Source: Saccharothrix espanaensis DSM 44229
GTDB lineage: Bacteria; Actinomycetota; Actinomycetes; Mycobacteriales; Pseudonocardiaceae
DNA length: 64,000 nucleotides
Direction: 5' to 3'
Assembly (NCBI RefSeq): GCF_000328705.1
Contig: NC_019673.1
Span: 1,426,001 to 1,490,000, forward strand
A program made the translations under genes and the position numbers. The notes under the pieces are model-generated. The model was not told the DNA's origin. It saw only the letters and a list, made by a program, of their open reading frames with translations, and ran no database searches. Positions 51,969 to 61,996 of this stretch are shown in pieces (position 1 is the first letter of the stretch; each line of letters starts with the position of its first letter).

Positions 51969-53933
51969 GTGAGTGTCGAGTCGGTCTTCCCCGCGTTGGA
52001 ACCGCTGCTGCCGCAGGTCTCGAAGCCGGTCCAGTACGTCGGCGGGGAGCTCAACGCGACGGTCAAGGACTGGGACGCCGCGACCGTGCGGTGGTCCTTG
52101 ATGTACCCGGACGCCTACGAGGTCGGGCTGCCCAACCAGGGCGTCATGATCCTGTACGAGGTCCTCAACGAGCAGCCCGACGTGCTCGCCGAGCGGACCT
52201 ACGCGGTCTGGCCCGACCTCGAACGGCTGATGCGCGAGCACGGCGTGCCCCAGTTCACCGTGGACGCCCACCGGCCGGTCAGGGCGTTCGACCTGCTCGG
52301 CGTCAGCTTCGCCACCGAACTCGGCTACACCAACCTGCTCACCGCGCTGGACCTGGCCGGCATCCCGCTGCACGCCGCCGACCGCACCGACGACGACCCG
52401 ATCGTGGTCGCGGGCGGGCACGCGGCGTTCAACCCCGAGCCGATCTCCCGGTTCGTGGACGCGGCCGTGCTCGGCGACGGCGAGGAAGCCGTCCTGGAGA
52501 TCACCGACCTGGTGCGGACCTGGAAGGCCGAGGGCCGACCGGGCGGGCGCGACGAGATCCTGACCCGCCTGGCCGAGACCGGCGGCATCTACGTGCCCCG
52601 GTTCTACGACGTCGAGTACCTGCCCGACGGCCGCATCCAGCGCGTGGTGCCCAACCGCGAGCGGGTGCCGTACCGGGTGTTCAAGCGGACCACGATGGAC
52701 CTCGACGCGTGGCCGTACCCGAAGCAGCCGCTGGTCCCGCTGGCCGAGTCGGTGCACGAGCGGATGAGCGTCGAGATCTTCCGGGGCTGCACCCGCGGCT
52801 GCCGCTTCTGCCAGGCCGGGATGATCACCCGGCCGGTGCGCGAGCGGTCCATCGAGGGCATCGGGGCGATGGTCCAGCGCGGCCTGGCGGCAACCGGGTT
52901 CGAAGAGGTCGGCCTGCTCTCGCTGTCCAGCGCCGACCACTCGGAGATCGCCGAGGTCACCAAGGGCCTGGCCGACCGCTACGAGGGCACCAACACCAGC
53001 CTCTCGCTGCCCAGCACCCGGGTCGACGCGTTCAACATCGACCTGGCCAACGAGCTGTCCCGCAACGGCCGCCGCTCGGGCCTGACGTTCGCGCCCGAGG
53101 GCGGCAGCGAGCGGATCCGCCGCGTGATCAACAAGATGGTGTCCGAAGAGGACCTGATCCGCACGGTCAGCGCGGCCTTCGGCGCCGGGTGGCGGCAGGT
53201 GAAGCTGTACTTCATGTGCGGCCTGCCCACCGAGACCGACGACGACGTCCTCCAGATCGCCGAGATGGCCAAGAACGTCATCCGCGCGGGCCGGGAGGTC
53301 AGCGGCCGCAAGGACATCCGCTGCACCATCTCCATCGGCGGCTTCGTGCCCAAGCCGCACACCCCGTTCCAGTGGGCGGCGCAGTGCGACCCGGCCACCG
53401 TGGACGCGCGCCTGCGCAAGCTCCGCGAGGCCGTCAACTCCGACCGCAACCTCGGGCGCAACATCGGCATGCGCTACCACGACGGCCAGCCGTCGCTGAT
53501 CGAAGGGCTGCTCTCCCGGGGCGACCGCCGGATCGGGCACGTCATCGAACGCGTGTGGCGCGAGGGCGGCCGGTTCGACGGCTGGTCCGAGCACTTCTCC
53601 TACGAGCGCTGGGTCGCCGCGGCCGCCGCGGAGCTGCCCTCGTTCGGCGTCGACCTGGCCTGGTTCACCACCCGCGAGCGCGAGGAGCTGGAGGTCCTGC
53701 CCTGGGACCACCTGGACTCGGGGCTGGACAAGGAGTGGCTGTGGGCGGACTGGCAGGACGCCCTGGACGAGCGCGAACAGGACGACTGCCGCTGGACCCC
53801 CTGCTTCGACTGCGGCGTGTGCCCCGCGATGGGCACCGACATCGAGGTGGGGCCCACCGGCCGCACCCTGCTCCCGATCGCCCCGGTGGGCAAGGGCAGC
53901 CCGGTCCGCAACCCCGCCCTGATCCAGCCCTGA
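51969..53933 (+). CDS. TIGR03960-type B12-binding/radical SAM protein
   Basis: A 654-residue protein with an N-terminal cobalamin-binding-like domain (SLMYPDAYEVGLPNQGVMIL) and a radical SAM core whose cluster ligands are C274, C278 and C281 in RGCTRGCRFCQAGM. A C-terminal region includes CFDCGVCPAMG. This family is regularly encoded upstream of a TIGR03936 (DUF2344) protein and RNase E/G; here both are present, but a protease gene intervenes. Function is unknown; tRNA or rRNA modification is often proposed. Start GTG 51969. Confidence 0.9.
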   Translation: MSVESVFPALEPLLPQVSKPVQYVGGELNATVKDWDAATVRWSLMYPDAYEVGLPNQGVMILYEVLNEQPDVLAERTYAVWPDLERLMREHGVPQFTVDAHRPVRAFDLLGVSFATELGYTNLLTALDLAGIPLHAADRTDDDPIVVAGGHAAFNPEPISRFVDAAVLGDGEEAVLEITDLVRTWKAEGRPGGRDEILTRLAETGGIYVPRFYDVEYLPDGRIQRVVPNRERVPYRVFKRTTMDLDAWPYPKQPLVPLAESVHERMSVEIFRGCTRGCRFCQAGMITRPVRERSIEGIGAMVQRGLAATGFEEVGLLSLSSADHSEIAEVTKGLADRYEGTNTSLSLPSTRVDAFNIDLANELSRNGRRSGLTFAPEGGSERIRRVINKMVSEEDLIRTVSAAFGAGWRQVKLYFMCGLPTETDDDVLQIAEMAKNVIRAGREVSGRKDIRCTISIGGFVPKPHTPFQWAAQCDPATVDARLRKLREAVNSDRNLGRNIGMRYHDGQPSLIEGLLSRGDRRIGHVIERVWREGGRFDGWSEHFSYERWVAAAAAELPSFGVDLAWFTTREREELEVLPWDHLDSGLDKEWLWADWQDALDEREQDDCRWTPCFDCGVCPAMGTDIEVGPTGRTLLPIAPVGKGSPVRNPALIQP

Positions 53934-53983
53934 CCGCGGTGGGCTGAACCGGCCCGCTGACCGCGGTGGGCTGGACCGGCCCC
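53930..53983. repeat. Tandem duplication of a 27-base unit
   Basis: Two adjacent copies beginning CTGACCGCGGTGGGCTG, differing at two positions, span the radical SAM gene stop codon. They resemble the 20-base duplication at 18896, also at a gene end. Confidence 0.8.
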
Positions 53984-54050
53984 GCCGCGCGCTCGTACGG
54001 CCCTGAGGCGTGTCCGGAGCGGATGTTGCCTGGTGGGCGTCGGCGGTGGC

Positions 54051-55571
54051 TTAGTTGCTGCCGCGCCCGCCGTCGTCGGTGCGCTGCCCCTGCACGGCGG
54101 CCAGCGCGTCCACCAGGCCGTGGCCGTAGAAGCCGTTGTACTCCGAGTAGCCGGTGCAGTACGCGTCCTGCGCGCCCGTGCCGTTCAGGTCGTAGTCGGC
54201 GGGACAGGGGAGCGTCTCCGCCTGCGTGTTCAACATCCGGCTCAACTCGGTGGGCGACGCGCTCGGGTGCGTCGACGCCAGCAGCGCCGCCACCCCGGTC
54301 ACGTGCGGCGCGGCCATCGACGTGCCGCACGAGTAGTCGTAGCCCGCCGGCACGGTCGACAGCACGCACGCCTGGCCCGTCTCGGGCTGCTGCTTGCGGT
54401 CGCCGCCGGGTGCCGTCAGGTCCACCGCGCCCAGGCCGTAGGACGAGTACCCGGCCTTCAGCTTCGTCGCGCCCACGGACGACACGCCCACCACCTTGGG
54501 CAGCTGCACGGGCAGCACCAGGCACGTGTTGTCCACCGGACGCGGCGTCACGTCCTCCGGAGCCGCGTTGGTGGGGCTCTGCGCGTCCGTGCCCGGCTTG
54601 GTGAGGTCCGCGGCCGCGTTGCCGGTCGCCGCCACGTTCAGGACGCCACGCCCGGTCGCGTAGTCCACCGCGCGCCGCACAGCCTCGTACACGACCGACT
54701 GACCGGTCTTGTTCTGGCAGGTGAACACCCACGGGTCAATGAAGTAGCTGTTGTTGGTCACGGTCATGCCGTGCGTCGCTGCCCACATGAACCCGCACAC
54801 GGCGTACTCCGGGTAGATGAACCCGGCGTCGTCCACCACCTTCACCGACGCGAGTCGCACGCCCGGCGCGACGCCCGTGGTGCCCGAACCGTCATCGGCG
54901 GCCGCGATGGTGCCCGCGACGTGCGTGCCGTGCGCGGAGGTCGTCGGGGCCCACGCGGCCTGCGCCGGGTCGGCCACGCCCGTCGTGCAGCCCGCCGACA
55001 GCGCCGGGTCCAGCGCGCCGACCAGGTCCGGGTGGGTCGGGTCGACGCCCGAGTCCAGCACGCCGACCACCACCTCCCGGCTGCCCTTGCTGATCGCGTG
55101 CGCCTCGGCGGCCCGGATCAGGTCCATGTCCCACTGCTCGGCGGTGCGGTCCGCCGGACCCGACGCCGACCGGCCGGCCAGGCCCTCGTCGTCGGACTTC
55201 GTGCGGGCCGGCGCGCCGGTCTTCTTCGACATGCCGTCCGCCTGGGCGCTGTACGCCCGGTCCACGCCGATCCGCCGGCCGAAACCGGGGTCCGCGGAGA
55301 CCGCGACCGCCACGCCGATCTGCGGGTAGTAGCCGGTGGTCGTGCCGCACGCGCCGGCCACCAGGGCGTTCGCCAGCGGCTCGCTGGTGCCGGGGTCGAG
55401 CACGACCAGGTAGCGCAGGGTCGGTCCGGGCTGGATGCAGTCGACAGCGGCCGGCAGGGCGTCGGCGGGCACCGACGCCTGCGCGGAGGTGGACCCGGAC
55501 GCCACGAGGAGACCGGTCGCGAACAGCGCTGCGCTGACCGCGACCGCTCGGACGCGGCGGAGCAGAGGCAC
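54051..55571 (-). CDS. Secreted subtilisin-like serine protease (S8)
   Basis: A 506-residue exported subtilase: signal peptide (residues about 1-32, AVSAALFATGLLVASGSTSA), a propeptide of about 110 residues, then the catalytic domain with Asp173 (VLDSGVDPTHPD), His214 (AHGTHVAG) and Ser418 (CGTSMAAPHVTG); the oxyanion Asn is in AATGNAA. The GTG at 55571 places the basic residues just before the hydrophobic core. Likely an extracellular degradative protease. It splits the usually adjacent TIGR03960 and TIGR03936 genes on the opposite strand. Confidence 0.92.
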   Translation of the reverse strand: MPLLRRVRAVAVSAALFATGLLVASGSTSAQASVPADALPAAVDCIQPGPTLRYLVVLDPGTSEPLANALVAGACGTTTGYYPQIGVAVAVSADPGFGRRIGVDRAYSAQADGMSKKTGAPARTKSDDEGLAGRSASGPADRTAEQWDMDLIRAAEAHAISKGSREVVVGVLDSGVDPTHPDLVGALDPALSAGCTTGVADPAQAAWAPTTSAHGTHVAGTIAAADDGSGTTGVAPGVRLASVKVVDDAGFIYPEYAVCGFMWAATHGMTVTNNSYFIDPWVFTCQNKTGQSVVYEAVRRAVDYATGRGVLNVAATGNAAADLTKPGTDAQSPTNAAPEDVTPRPVDNTCLVLPVQLPKVVGVSSVGATKLKAGYSSYGLGAVDLTAPGGDRKQQPETGQACVLSTVPAGYDYSCGTSMAAPHVTGVAALLASTHPSASPTELSRMLNTQAETLPCPADYDLNGTGAQDAYCTGYSEYNGFYGHGLVDALAAVQGQRTDDGGRGSN

Positions 55572-55754
55572 GGGGGACCTCCAGTGCTGGGCTGCCGGGT
55601 GGACCTCTGCTGCCGGACGGTAGCCAGGCGGGCCCGACCAGACAAGCTCAACGGTGCGGAACGCCACCAAGGTACCGTCCCGCTGGAGTAGAAGCGTGGA
55701 CCGTTGGGATGCTTACCCCCGTCGGAACCCCACCCGCACCCAAGGGGAGTAGCA

Positions 55755-56579
55755 CTGAGCCGCCAGCAGCAGCCCAACCCGTCGGCCGCCCCCGTGCAGA
55801 AGCTCCGGCTGCGCTACGCCAAGCGCGGCCGGTTGCGGTTCACGTCGCACCGCGACATCGCCCGCACCTTCGAGCGCGCGCTGCGCCGGGCGGGCGTGCC
55901 CATGGCGTACTCCCAGGGCTTCAGCCCGCACCCGAAGGTCTCGTGGGTGGGTGCCGCGCCGACCGGCGTGGCCAGCGAGGCCGAGTACGTCGAGGTCCAG
56001 GTCGTGGAGCGGCTCGACCCGGACGCCCTGCGTACCGCGCTGGACGCGGTGCTGCCGCCCGGTCTGGACGTGTTGGAGGTCGTGCAGGCCGCCGGGGGCA
56101 CGCTGCCCGAGCGGATCGAGGCCAGCTCCTGGCAGGTGGAGCTGCCCGGCGTATCACCCGATCGGCTTGCCGAAGCGGTGGCGGCGTTCCTCGCGGCCGA
56201 CGTGGTGGAGGTCGAGCGGCTCACCAAGGACGGCAAGCGGGTGATCGACGTCCGCCCGGCCGTGGTCTCCGCCGCGGTGTTCGCCGGGGTGGTGTCCGCC
56301 ACCCCGGGACGCGCCGAGTCGGTGCAGGTCCAGACGCATTCGAGCGACGCGGGACACGATGCACGGGATTTGTCACAACCATGTGGGATACTCGTGACGG
56401 TCGTACGGCAGACAACCCCTACCGTCCGACCCGACGACGTGCTGAGCGCGCTCCGAGTCGTCGCCGACCTGGTTCCGCCGGTCCCCGCGAAGGCGACCCG
56501 GATGGCGCAGGGGCGGCTCGACGACGAAGGTGGCCTGGTCGACCCGCTCGCCCTTGACCGGGCGGCGGAGGAGGTCTGA
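55755..56579 (+). CDS. TIGR03936 (DUF2344) radical SAM-associated protein
   Basis: A 274-residue protein: KLRLRYAKRGRLRFTSHRDI, then PMAYSQGFSPHPKVSW and EYVEVQVVERLDP. Family members partner with TIGR03960 radical SAM proteins. The best start is a rare CTG at 55755: SRQQ follows it as in homologues, and AAGGGGAG lies five bases upstream. Otherwise GTG 55794 would begin at the conserved core without a good ribosome-binding site. rne follows after 186 bases. Confidence 0.88.
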   Translation: MSRQQQPNPSAAPVQKLRLRYAKRGRLRFTSHRDIARTFERALRRAGVPMAYSQGFSPHPKVSWVGAAPTGVASEAEYVEVQVVERLDPDALRTALDAVLPPGLDVLEVVQAAGGTLPERIEASSWQVELPGVSPDRLAEAVAAFLAADVVEVERLTKDGKRVIDVRPAVVSAAVFAGVVSATPGRAESVQVQTHSSDAGHDARDLSQPCGILVTVVRQTTPTVRPDDVLSALRVVADLVPPVPAKATRMAQGRLDDEGGLVDPLALDRAAEEV

Positions 56580-56765
56580 CCGGACCACCGCCGAAGCGGC
56601 GCTGACGGCGTCGTCGAGGTAGCAAAGAGGACCTGCTGTGCCACCGCGCACAGCGCGCGAGGCGAAAACAAAGGATTCCCGCCGCCAGCCGCGGCGGTGA
56701 GTGGACAAGAGAGGCCCCTGCGCGGCCCGCGTCTCCCAAGACGCGCCCGGGGGCGGAGGAGCTGC

Positions 56766-59609
56766 ATGTCGAACACGAACAAGCCCGCCGGTGCCGGCGG
56801 GGGTAACGCCACATCCGCGCACCCCGCGCTGGTGGACCTGCCGGAGAAGTTGCGGGTCCACGCGCTGGCGAAGCTGCTGGGCACCAGCAGCAAGGACGTC
56901 GTGGCCGCGCTGGCCGACCTGGGCGAGACCGTCAAGGGCGCCCAGTCCAGCGTGAGCCGCGACCTCGCGCTCAAGGTCGCCGAGAGTTTGCTGAACTGGG
57001 ACGACATCGTCACCGGTGACGTGGACGAGGCCACCGAGGCGCCCGCGCTGCCCGCCCGGGAGGTGGCCGCGCTCACACCGCTGTTCGCGCCGCCGTCCGC
57101 GGTGTTCCTGCCGCCCGCCCCGGTCGCCGCTCCGCCGGCGGTCGTGGTGGTCGAGGAGGAGGACCACGACGACGACTCGGACGTCGACGCGTCCGCCGAC
57201 GACGCCGGTGACGAGGGCGAAGGCCGTCGCCGCCGCCGTCGCGGCCGGCGTGGTCGCGGCCGCGGCAAGGGCGTGGGCGAGGACGGGCACGACGAGGACT
57301 CCGCCGAGGAGCCCGCCGCCGCCGAGGTCGAGGAGGCCGAGTCCGCCGAGACCCCGGCCGACGACGACTCCGAGGGCGGCTCCAGCCGCCGTCGCCGGCG
57401 TCGTCGCCGCCGCAAGGTCGGCGCGGACGACGAGGCCGCCCCGAACGAGGACGACCCGCCCAACACCGTCGTGCACGTCCGCGAGACGCGGGACGCGCGG
57501 GACGACAAGGCCGACTCCGAGGCCGCCCAGAACGAGGTGCGCAGCGTGCGCGGCTCGACCCGGCTGGAGGCCAAGCGCCAGCGCCGCCGGGACGGTCGGG
57601 AAGCCGGCCGCCGCCGCGCCCCGGTGCTGTCCGAGGCCGAGTTCCTGGCCCGCCGCGAAGCCGTCGAGCGCACCATGGTGGTGCGCGAGCGCGGCGACCG
57701 CACGCAGATCGGCGTGCTGGAGGACGGCGTGCTCGTGGAGCATTTCGTCACGTCGTCGGGCACCGGTTCGCTGGTCGGCAACGTCTACCTGGGCCGCGTG
57801 CAGAACGTGCTGCCGTCCATGGAAGCGGCCTTCATCGACATCGGCCGCGGCCGCAACGCGGTGCTCTACGCCGGCGAGGTCGACTGGGACGCCGCCGGCC
57901 TGGAGGGCAAGGCCCGCAAGATCGAGCAGGCCCTGTCCACCGGCGACAGCGTCCTGGTGCAGGTCACCAAGGACCCGGTCGGCCACAAGGGTGCCCGCCT
58001 GACCACCCAGATCAGCCTGCCCGGCCGGTTCCTGGTCTACGTGCCCGGCGGCGGCGCGACGGGCATCAGCCGCAAGCTGCCCGACAACGAGCGCAAGCGC
58101 CTCAAGGACATCCTGAAGAGGGTCGTCCCCGAGGACGCCGGCGTGATCATCCGCACCGCCTCCGAGGGCATCGCCGAGGACGAGCTGGGGCGCGACGTCA
58201 CCCGTCTCCAGGCGACCTGGCAGGTCATCAAGGTCAAGGCCGACACGCCCCGCGCCCAGGCCCCGCAGCTGCTCTACGAAGAGCCCGACCTGCTGGTGAA
58301 GGTCGTGCGCGACCTGTTCACCGAGGACTTCTCGGCGCTGATCGTGCAGGGCTCGGACGCGTGGGAGACCATCGACGCCTACGTGCGGCACGTCGCGCCG
58401 GACCTCCAGGAGCGCCTGCGCCGCCACGTCGGCAACAGCGACGTCTTCGTGGAGCACCGCATCGACGAGCAGCTGCTCAAGGCGCTGGACCGCAAGGTGT
58501 GGCTGCCCTCTGGCGGCTACCTCGTGATCGACCGCACCGAGGCGATGACGGTCATCGACGTCAACACCGGCAAGTTCACCGGATCGGGTGGAAACCTGGA
58601 AGAGACGGTGACCCGGAACAACCTGGAGGCGGCGGAGGAGATCGTCCGCCAGCTCCGGTTGCGCGACATCGGCGGCATCATCGTCATCGACTTCATCGAC
58701 ATGGTGCTGGAGTCCAACCGCGACCTGGTGCTCCGCCGGCTGACCGAGTGCCTGGGTCGGGACCGGACGCGCCACCAGGTGGCCGAGGTGACGTCGCTGG
58801 GCCTGGTGCAGATGACCCGCAAGCGGGTCGGCACGGGCCTGCTGGAGGCGTTCTCGGCGACCTGCGAGCACTGCCGCGGTCGTGGCGTGGTCGTGACCAC
58901 CGATTCGGCGCACAGCCACAGCCCGTCGAACGGCCAGAGCCAGGGCCAGCAGCAACAGCAGCAGCAGCAGCAGAGCCGCAAGTCGCGGCGCGGCAAGGGC
59001 GGGGAGACGCCGGAGCCGGTCGCCGAGGTGGTCCCGGAGCCCGTGCGGGAACCCGAGGTCGTCGCCGAGCCGTCCGCCCCGGACGAGCCCGCCGACGAGG
59101 CCGTGGAGCCCAAGCGGGAGCGCCGCCAGCGTCGTCGTGCCCGCCGCGAGGCCGGTGCGGCGAGCCGCCAGGCCGACGCCGAGCCCGGTGATGCCGGCCA
59201 CACCGACGTGGCCGAGCCCGCTGTCGCCGAGCCTGTTGCCGCCGAGCCCGCCGCGGTCGAGCCTGCCGCAGTCGAGCCCGCTGCGGTGGAACCTGCCGTC
59301 GAGGCTGCCGCAGTCGAGTCCGCGTCCGAGCCGGTCGCTGACGAGCCGCTGGCCGCCGTGGTCGAGCCGACCGTGGTGGAACCGGTGGCCGCCGAGCCCG
59401 AGCCCGCGTCCGAGCCGGTCGTGGCCGAGCCCGCGGCGGACGAGCCGGTACACGTCCAGCCGCCGACCCAGGTCGGCACCGCCGAGGCGAACGCCGCCGA
59501 CCAGTCGCTCAACGGCCACTCAGAGCCTGTGGTGGCCACCCGCCGCCGCACGCGCCGGGCCGCTTCCCGCCCGGCCGGCCCGCCCCTGGGCGCGGTCACC
59601 GAGGGCTGA
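56766..59609 (+). CDS. rne: Ribonuclease E/G family endoribonuclease
   Basis: A 947-residue RNase E. An IF2_N-type domain (about 22-75, LRVHALAKLLGTSSKDVVAA) opens the protein, followed by acidic and Arg-rich disordered sequence (RRRRRRGRRGRGRGK). The S1-containing catalytic core has VGNVYLGRVQNVLPSMEAAF near 335, metal-binding Asp in TVIDVNTGKF (about 597) and IIVIDFIDM (about 640), and the zinc-link CEHCRGRG (about 699). The C-terminal tail has a nine-glutamine run and many VEPA/AEP repeats, likely the partner-binding scaffold. The ATG at 56766 follows GGAGGAGC. It matures rRNA and degrades mRNA. Confidence 0.95.
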   Translation: MSNTNKPAGAGGGNATSAHPALVDLPEKLRVHALAKLLGTSSKDVVAALADLGETVKGAQSSVSRDLALKVAESLLNWDDIVTGDVDEATEAPALPAREVAALTPLFAPPSAVFLPPAPVAAPPAVVVVEEEDHDDDSDVDASADDAGDEGEGRRRRRRGRRGRGRGKGVGEDGHDEDSAEEPAAAEVEEAESAETPADDDSEGGSSRRRRRRRRRKVGADDEAAPNEDDPPNTVVHVRETRDARDDKADSEAAQNEVRSVRGSTRLEAKRQRRRDGREAGRRRAPVLSEAEFLARREAVERTMVVRERGDRTQIGVLEDGVLVEHFVTSSGTGSLVGNVYLGRVQNVLPSMEAAFIDIGRGRNAVLYAGEVDWDAAGLEGKARKIEQALSTGDSVLVQVTKDPVGHKGARLTTQISLPGRFLVYVPGGGATGISRKLPDNERKRLKDILKRVVPEDAGVIIRTASEGIAEDELGRDVTRLQATWQVIKVKADTPRAQAPQLLYEEPDLLVKVVRDLFTEDFSALIVQGSDAWETIDAYVRHVAPDLQERLRRHVGNSDVFVEHRIDEQLLKALDRKVWLPSGGYLVIDRTEAMTVIDVNTGKFTGSGGNLEETVTRNNLEAAEEIVRQLRLRDIGGIIVIDFIDMVLESNRDLVLRRLTECLGRDRTRHQVAEVTSLGLVQMTRKRVGTGLLEAFSATCEHCRGRGVVVTTDSAHSHSPSNGQSQGQQQQQQQQQSRKSRRGKGGETPEPVAEVVPEPVREPEVVAEPSAPDEPADEAVEPKRERRQRRRARREAGAASRQADAEPGDAGHTDVAEPAVAEPVAAEPAAVEPAAVEPAAVEPAVEAAAVESASEPVADEPLAAVVEPTVVEPVAAEPEPASEPVVAEPAADEPVHVQPPTQVGTAEANAADQSLNGHSEPVVATRRRTRRAASRPAGPPLGAVTEG

Positions 59610-59629
59610 GCGGCCTTCCACCGAGCACG

Positions 59630-59659
59630 GGTATGGCCTCGGGCGACCGAGGCCATACC
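59630..59659 (+). terminator. Terminator after rne
   Basis: GGTATGGCCTCG and CGAGGCCATACC form a perfect 12-base stem with loop GGCGAC, 20 bases after the stop. The following 190 bases should contain the rplU-rpmA promoter and leader. Confidence 0.88.
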
Positions 59660-59845
59660 GGCGGTGACCAGCGGGATCACGTCACACCGACCCCGGTTTG
59701 ACCCTGCGGTCCACCGCCACGTAACCTGATGCACGGTCCGCCGTCCGGTGGGCCCAGTCGTGCGAAGCCCAAGCCACTCAAAGCTCTCCGTGGCACTGTG
59801 GCGCGCGTGGCCCTGTCCGTCGAGTAGCAGGAGACTTCCGTCCCG

Positions 59846-60160
59846 ATGTACGCGATCGTCAAGACCGGCGGCAAGCAGTACAAGGTGGCTGTCGGCGACA
59901 TCGTCGAGGTCGAGAAGCTCGAAGGCGAACCGGGCACCGAAATCAACTTCCCGGCGCCGCTTCTCGTCGTGGACGGCTCCGACGTCACCGCCGACGCCGA
60001 CGCCTTGGGAAAGATCTCGGTGACCGGCAAGGTCGTCGAGCAGACCAAGGGTCCCAAGATCCGCATCCACAAGTTCAAGAACAAGACTGGTTACCACAAG
60101 CGCCAGGGTCACCGCCAGAAGCTGACCCGCGTCGAGGTCACCGGCATCACCGGTAAGTGA
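59846..60160 (+). CDS. rplU: 50S ribosomal protein L21
   Basis: A 104-residue L21: [20 protein letters not shown] at the start and [19 protein letters not shown] at the end, both diagnostic. It binds 23S rRNA in the large subunit. The ATG at 59846 follows CAGGAGAC. rpmA follows 14 bases later, the universal pairing. Confidence 0.98.
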   Translation: MYAIVKTGGKQYKVAVGDIVEVEKLEGEPGTEINFPAPLLVVDGSDVTADADALGKISVTGKVVEQTKGPKIRIHKFKNKTGYHKRQGHRQKLTRVEVTGITGK

Positions 60161-60174
60161 GGATCTGACTAGCC

Positions 60175-60438
60175 ATGGCACACAAGAAGGGCGCATCCAG
60201 CTCCCGCAACGGCCGTGACTCGAACCCCCAGTACCTCGGGGTCAAGCGGTTCGGCGGTCAGGTCGTCAAGGCCGGCGAGATCCTGATCCGCCAGCGCGGC
60301 ACCAAGTTCCACCCCGGCGTGAACGTGGGCCGGGGCAAGGACGACACGCTGTTCGCGCTCGCGCCCGGCGCGGTCGAGTTCGGCACCAAGCGCGGCCGCA
60401 AGACCGTGAACATCGTTCCGGTCGAGGTCGCTGCCTGA
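60175..60438 (+). CDS. rpmA: 50S ribosomal protein L27
   Basis: An 87-residue L27 beginning [20 protein letters not shown], with the conserved [20 protein letters not shown]. Its N-terminal tail reaches the peptidyl-transferase centre. No N-terminal cleavage sequence of the firmicute type is present. A strong hairpin follows before obg. Confidence 0.98.
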   Translation: MAHKKGASSSRNGRDSNPQYLGVKRFGGQVVKAGEILIRQRGTKFHPGVNVGRGKDDTLFALAPGAVEFGTKRGRKTVNIVPVEVAA

Positions 60439-60448
60439 GCAAGCCCCT

Positions 60449-60493
60449 CTGAGCGCCGTGTGTCCGCGGGAATGCGCGGACCACGGCGCTCAG
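60449..60493 (+). terminator. Terminator after rpmA
   Basis: CTGAGCGCCGTG plus TGTCCGCG pairs with CGCGGACCACGGCGCTCAG over 19 bases with one bulged T, loop GGAATG, then TTGTTTGTG. It separates the ribosomal protein genes from obg. Confidence 0.9.
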
Positions 60494-60541
60494 TTGTTTG
60501 TGTAGAGAACATCCGCGCCTAACGCTTGGAAGTGATTTCCC

Positions 60542-61996
60542 GTGTCCCGTTTTGTCGACCGGGTGGTGATCCACGTTGCCGCCGGTGACGGCGGCAACGG
60601 GGTCGCCTCCGTGCACCGCGAGAAGTTCAAGCCGCTGGGCGGTCCCGACGGCGGCAACGGCGGCAAGGGCGGCGACGTCGTCCTGGTCGTCGACTCCCAG
60701 GTCCACACCCTGCTGGACTTCCACTTCCGCCCGCACGCCGACGCCGGCAGCGGCAAGGGCGGCCAGGGCGGCAACCGGGACGGCGCGAACGGCGCGGACC
60801 TGGAACTGCGCGTCCCGGACGGCACGGTCGTGCTCACCCCCGAGGGCGAGGTGGTCGCGGACCTCACCGGCGAGGGCACCCGGCTCATCGCGGCCCAGGG
60901 CGGTCGCGGCGGTCTGGGCAACGCCTCGCTGGCGTCCAAGGCCCGCAAGGCACCCGGGTTCGCCCTGCTCGGCGAGCCGGGCGAGCAGCACGACCTGGTG
61001 CTGGAGCTCAAGTCCGTCGCCGACGTGGGCCTGCTCGGCTTCCCGTCGGCGGGCAAGTCGTCGCTGATCTCGGTGCTGTCCGCGGCCAAGCCGAAGATCG
61101 CCGACTACCCGTTCACCACGCTGGTGCCCAACCTCGGCGTGATCACCGGCGGCGAGACCGTCTTCACCATGGCCGACGTGCCCGGCCTGATCCCCGGCGC
61201 GTCCGAGGGCAAGGGCCTGGGCCTGGACTTCCTGCGGCACATCGAGCGCTGCGCGGTGCTCGTGCACGTGGTCGACTGCGCCACCTACGAGGCCGGCCGC
61301 GACCCGCTGTCGGACATCGACGCGCTGGAAGCCGAACTGTCCCGCTACACCCCGTCGCTGGCCGACGACCTGGCCGAGCGGCCGCGCGTCGTCGTGCTGA
61401 ACAAGATCGACATCCCGGAGGCGCGGGACCTGGCCGAGATCGTCCGCCCGGACATCGAGGCCCGCGGCCTGCCGGTGTACGAGGTGTCCACGGCCAGCCG
61501 GGAAGGGCTGCGGGAGCTCACCTTCGCGCTGGCCCGCGTGGTCGAGGAGTACCGGGCGTCGCGCCCCAAGCAGGAGTCGACCCGGATCGTGCTGCGGCCG
61601 ACCGCCGTGGACGACGCCGGCTTCACCGTCATCGACGACCCGCAGGTGCCCGGCGGTTTCATCGTGCGCGGCGAGCGGCCCGAGCGCTGGATCCGCCAGA
61701 CCGACTTCAGCAACGACGAGGCCGTCGGCTACCTGGCCGACCGGCTGGCCCGGCTGGGCGTCGAGGACGTGCTGGTGAAGCGGGGCGCACAGCCCGGCTG
61801 CCAGGTCACCATCGGCGACCTGGTGTTCGACTGGGAGCCGACCACGCCCGCCGGCATCGCGATGACCATGACCGGCCGCGGCACCGACGCCCGGCTGGAG
61901 GCCAACAACCGCATCGGCGCGTCCGAGCGCCTCGCGGCCAAGAAGGCGCGGCGGCTGCCCGGCGTCTACGACGAGGACTTCGAAGAGGACGAGTGA
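60542..61996 (+). CDS. obg: GTPase Obg (CgtA)
   Basis: A 484-residue GTPase involved in 50S assembly and stress control. The glycine-rich Obg fold ([19 protein letters not shown]) is followed by a G domain with P-loop [12 protein letters not shown] near residue 166, [16 protein letters not shown] and VVLNKIDIP. The C-terminal OCT domain (about 340-420) and an acidic tail are present. Start GTG 60542. proB follows with a four-base overlap. Confidence 0.97.
   Translation: MSRFVDRVVIHVAAGDGGNGVASVHREKFKPLGGPDGGNGGKGGDVVLVVDSQVHTLLDFHFRPHADAGSGKGGQGGNRDGANGADLELRVPDGTVVLTPEGEVVADLTGEGTRLIAAQGGRGGLGNASLASKARKAPGFALLGEPGEQHDLVLELKSVADVGLLGFPSAGKSSLISVLSAAKPKIADYPFTTLVPNLGVITGGETVFTMADVPGLIPGASEGKGLGLDFLRHIERCAVLVHVVDCATYEAGRDPLSDIDALEAELSRYTPSLADDLAERPRVVVLNKIDIPEARDLAEIVRPDIEARGLPVYEVSTASREGLRELTFALARVVEEYRASRPKQESTRIVLRPTAVDDAGFTVIDDPQVPGGFIVRGERPERWIRQTDFSNDEAVGYLADRLARLGVEDVLVKRGAQPGCQVTIGDLVFDWEPTTPAGIAMTMTGRGTDARLEANNRIGASERLAAKKARRLPGVYDEDFEEDE

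Noticed and set aside
57800..59519. Long minus-strand frame opposite rne
   Set aside because: Produced by GC-biased codons and the VEPA repeats; no start site, family motif or independent support.
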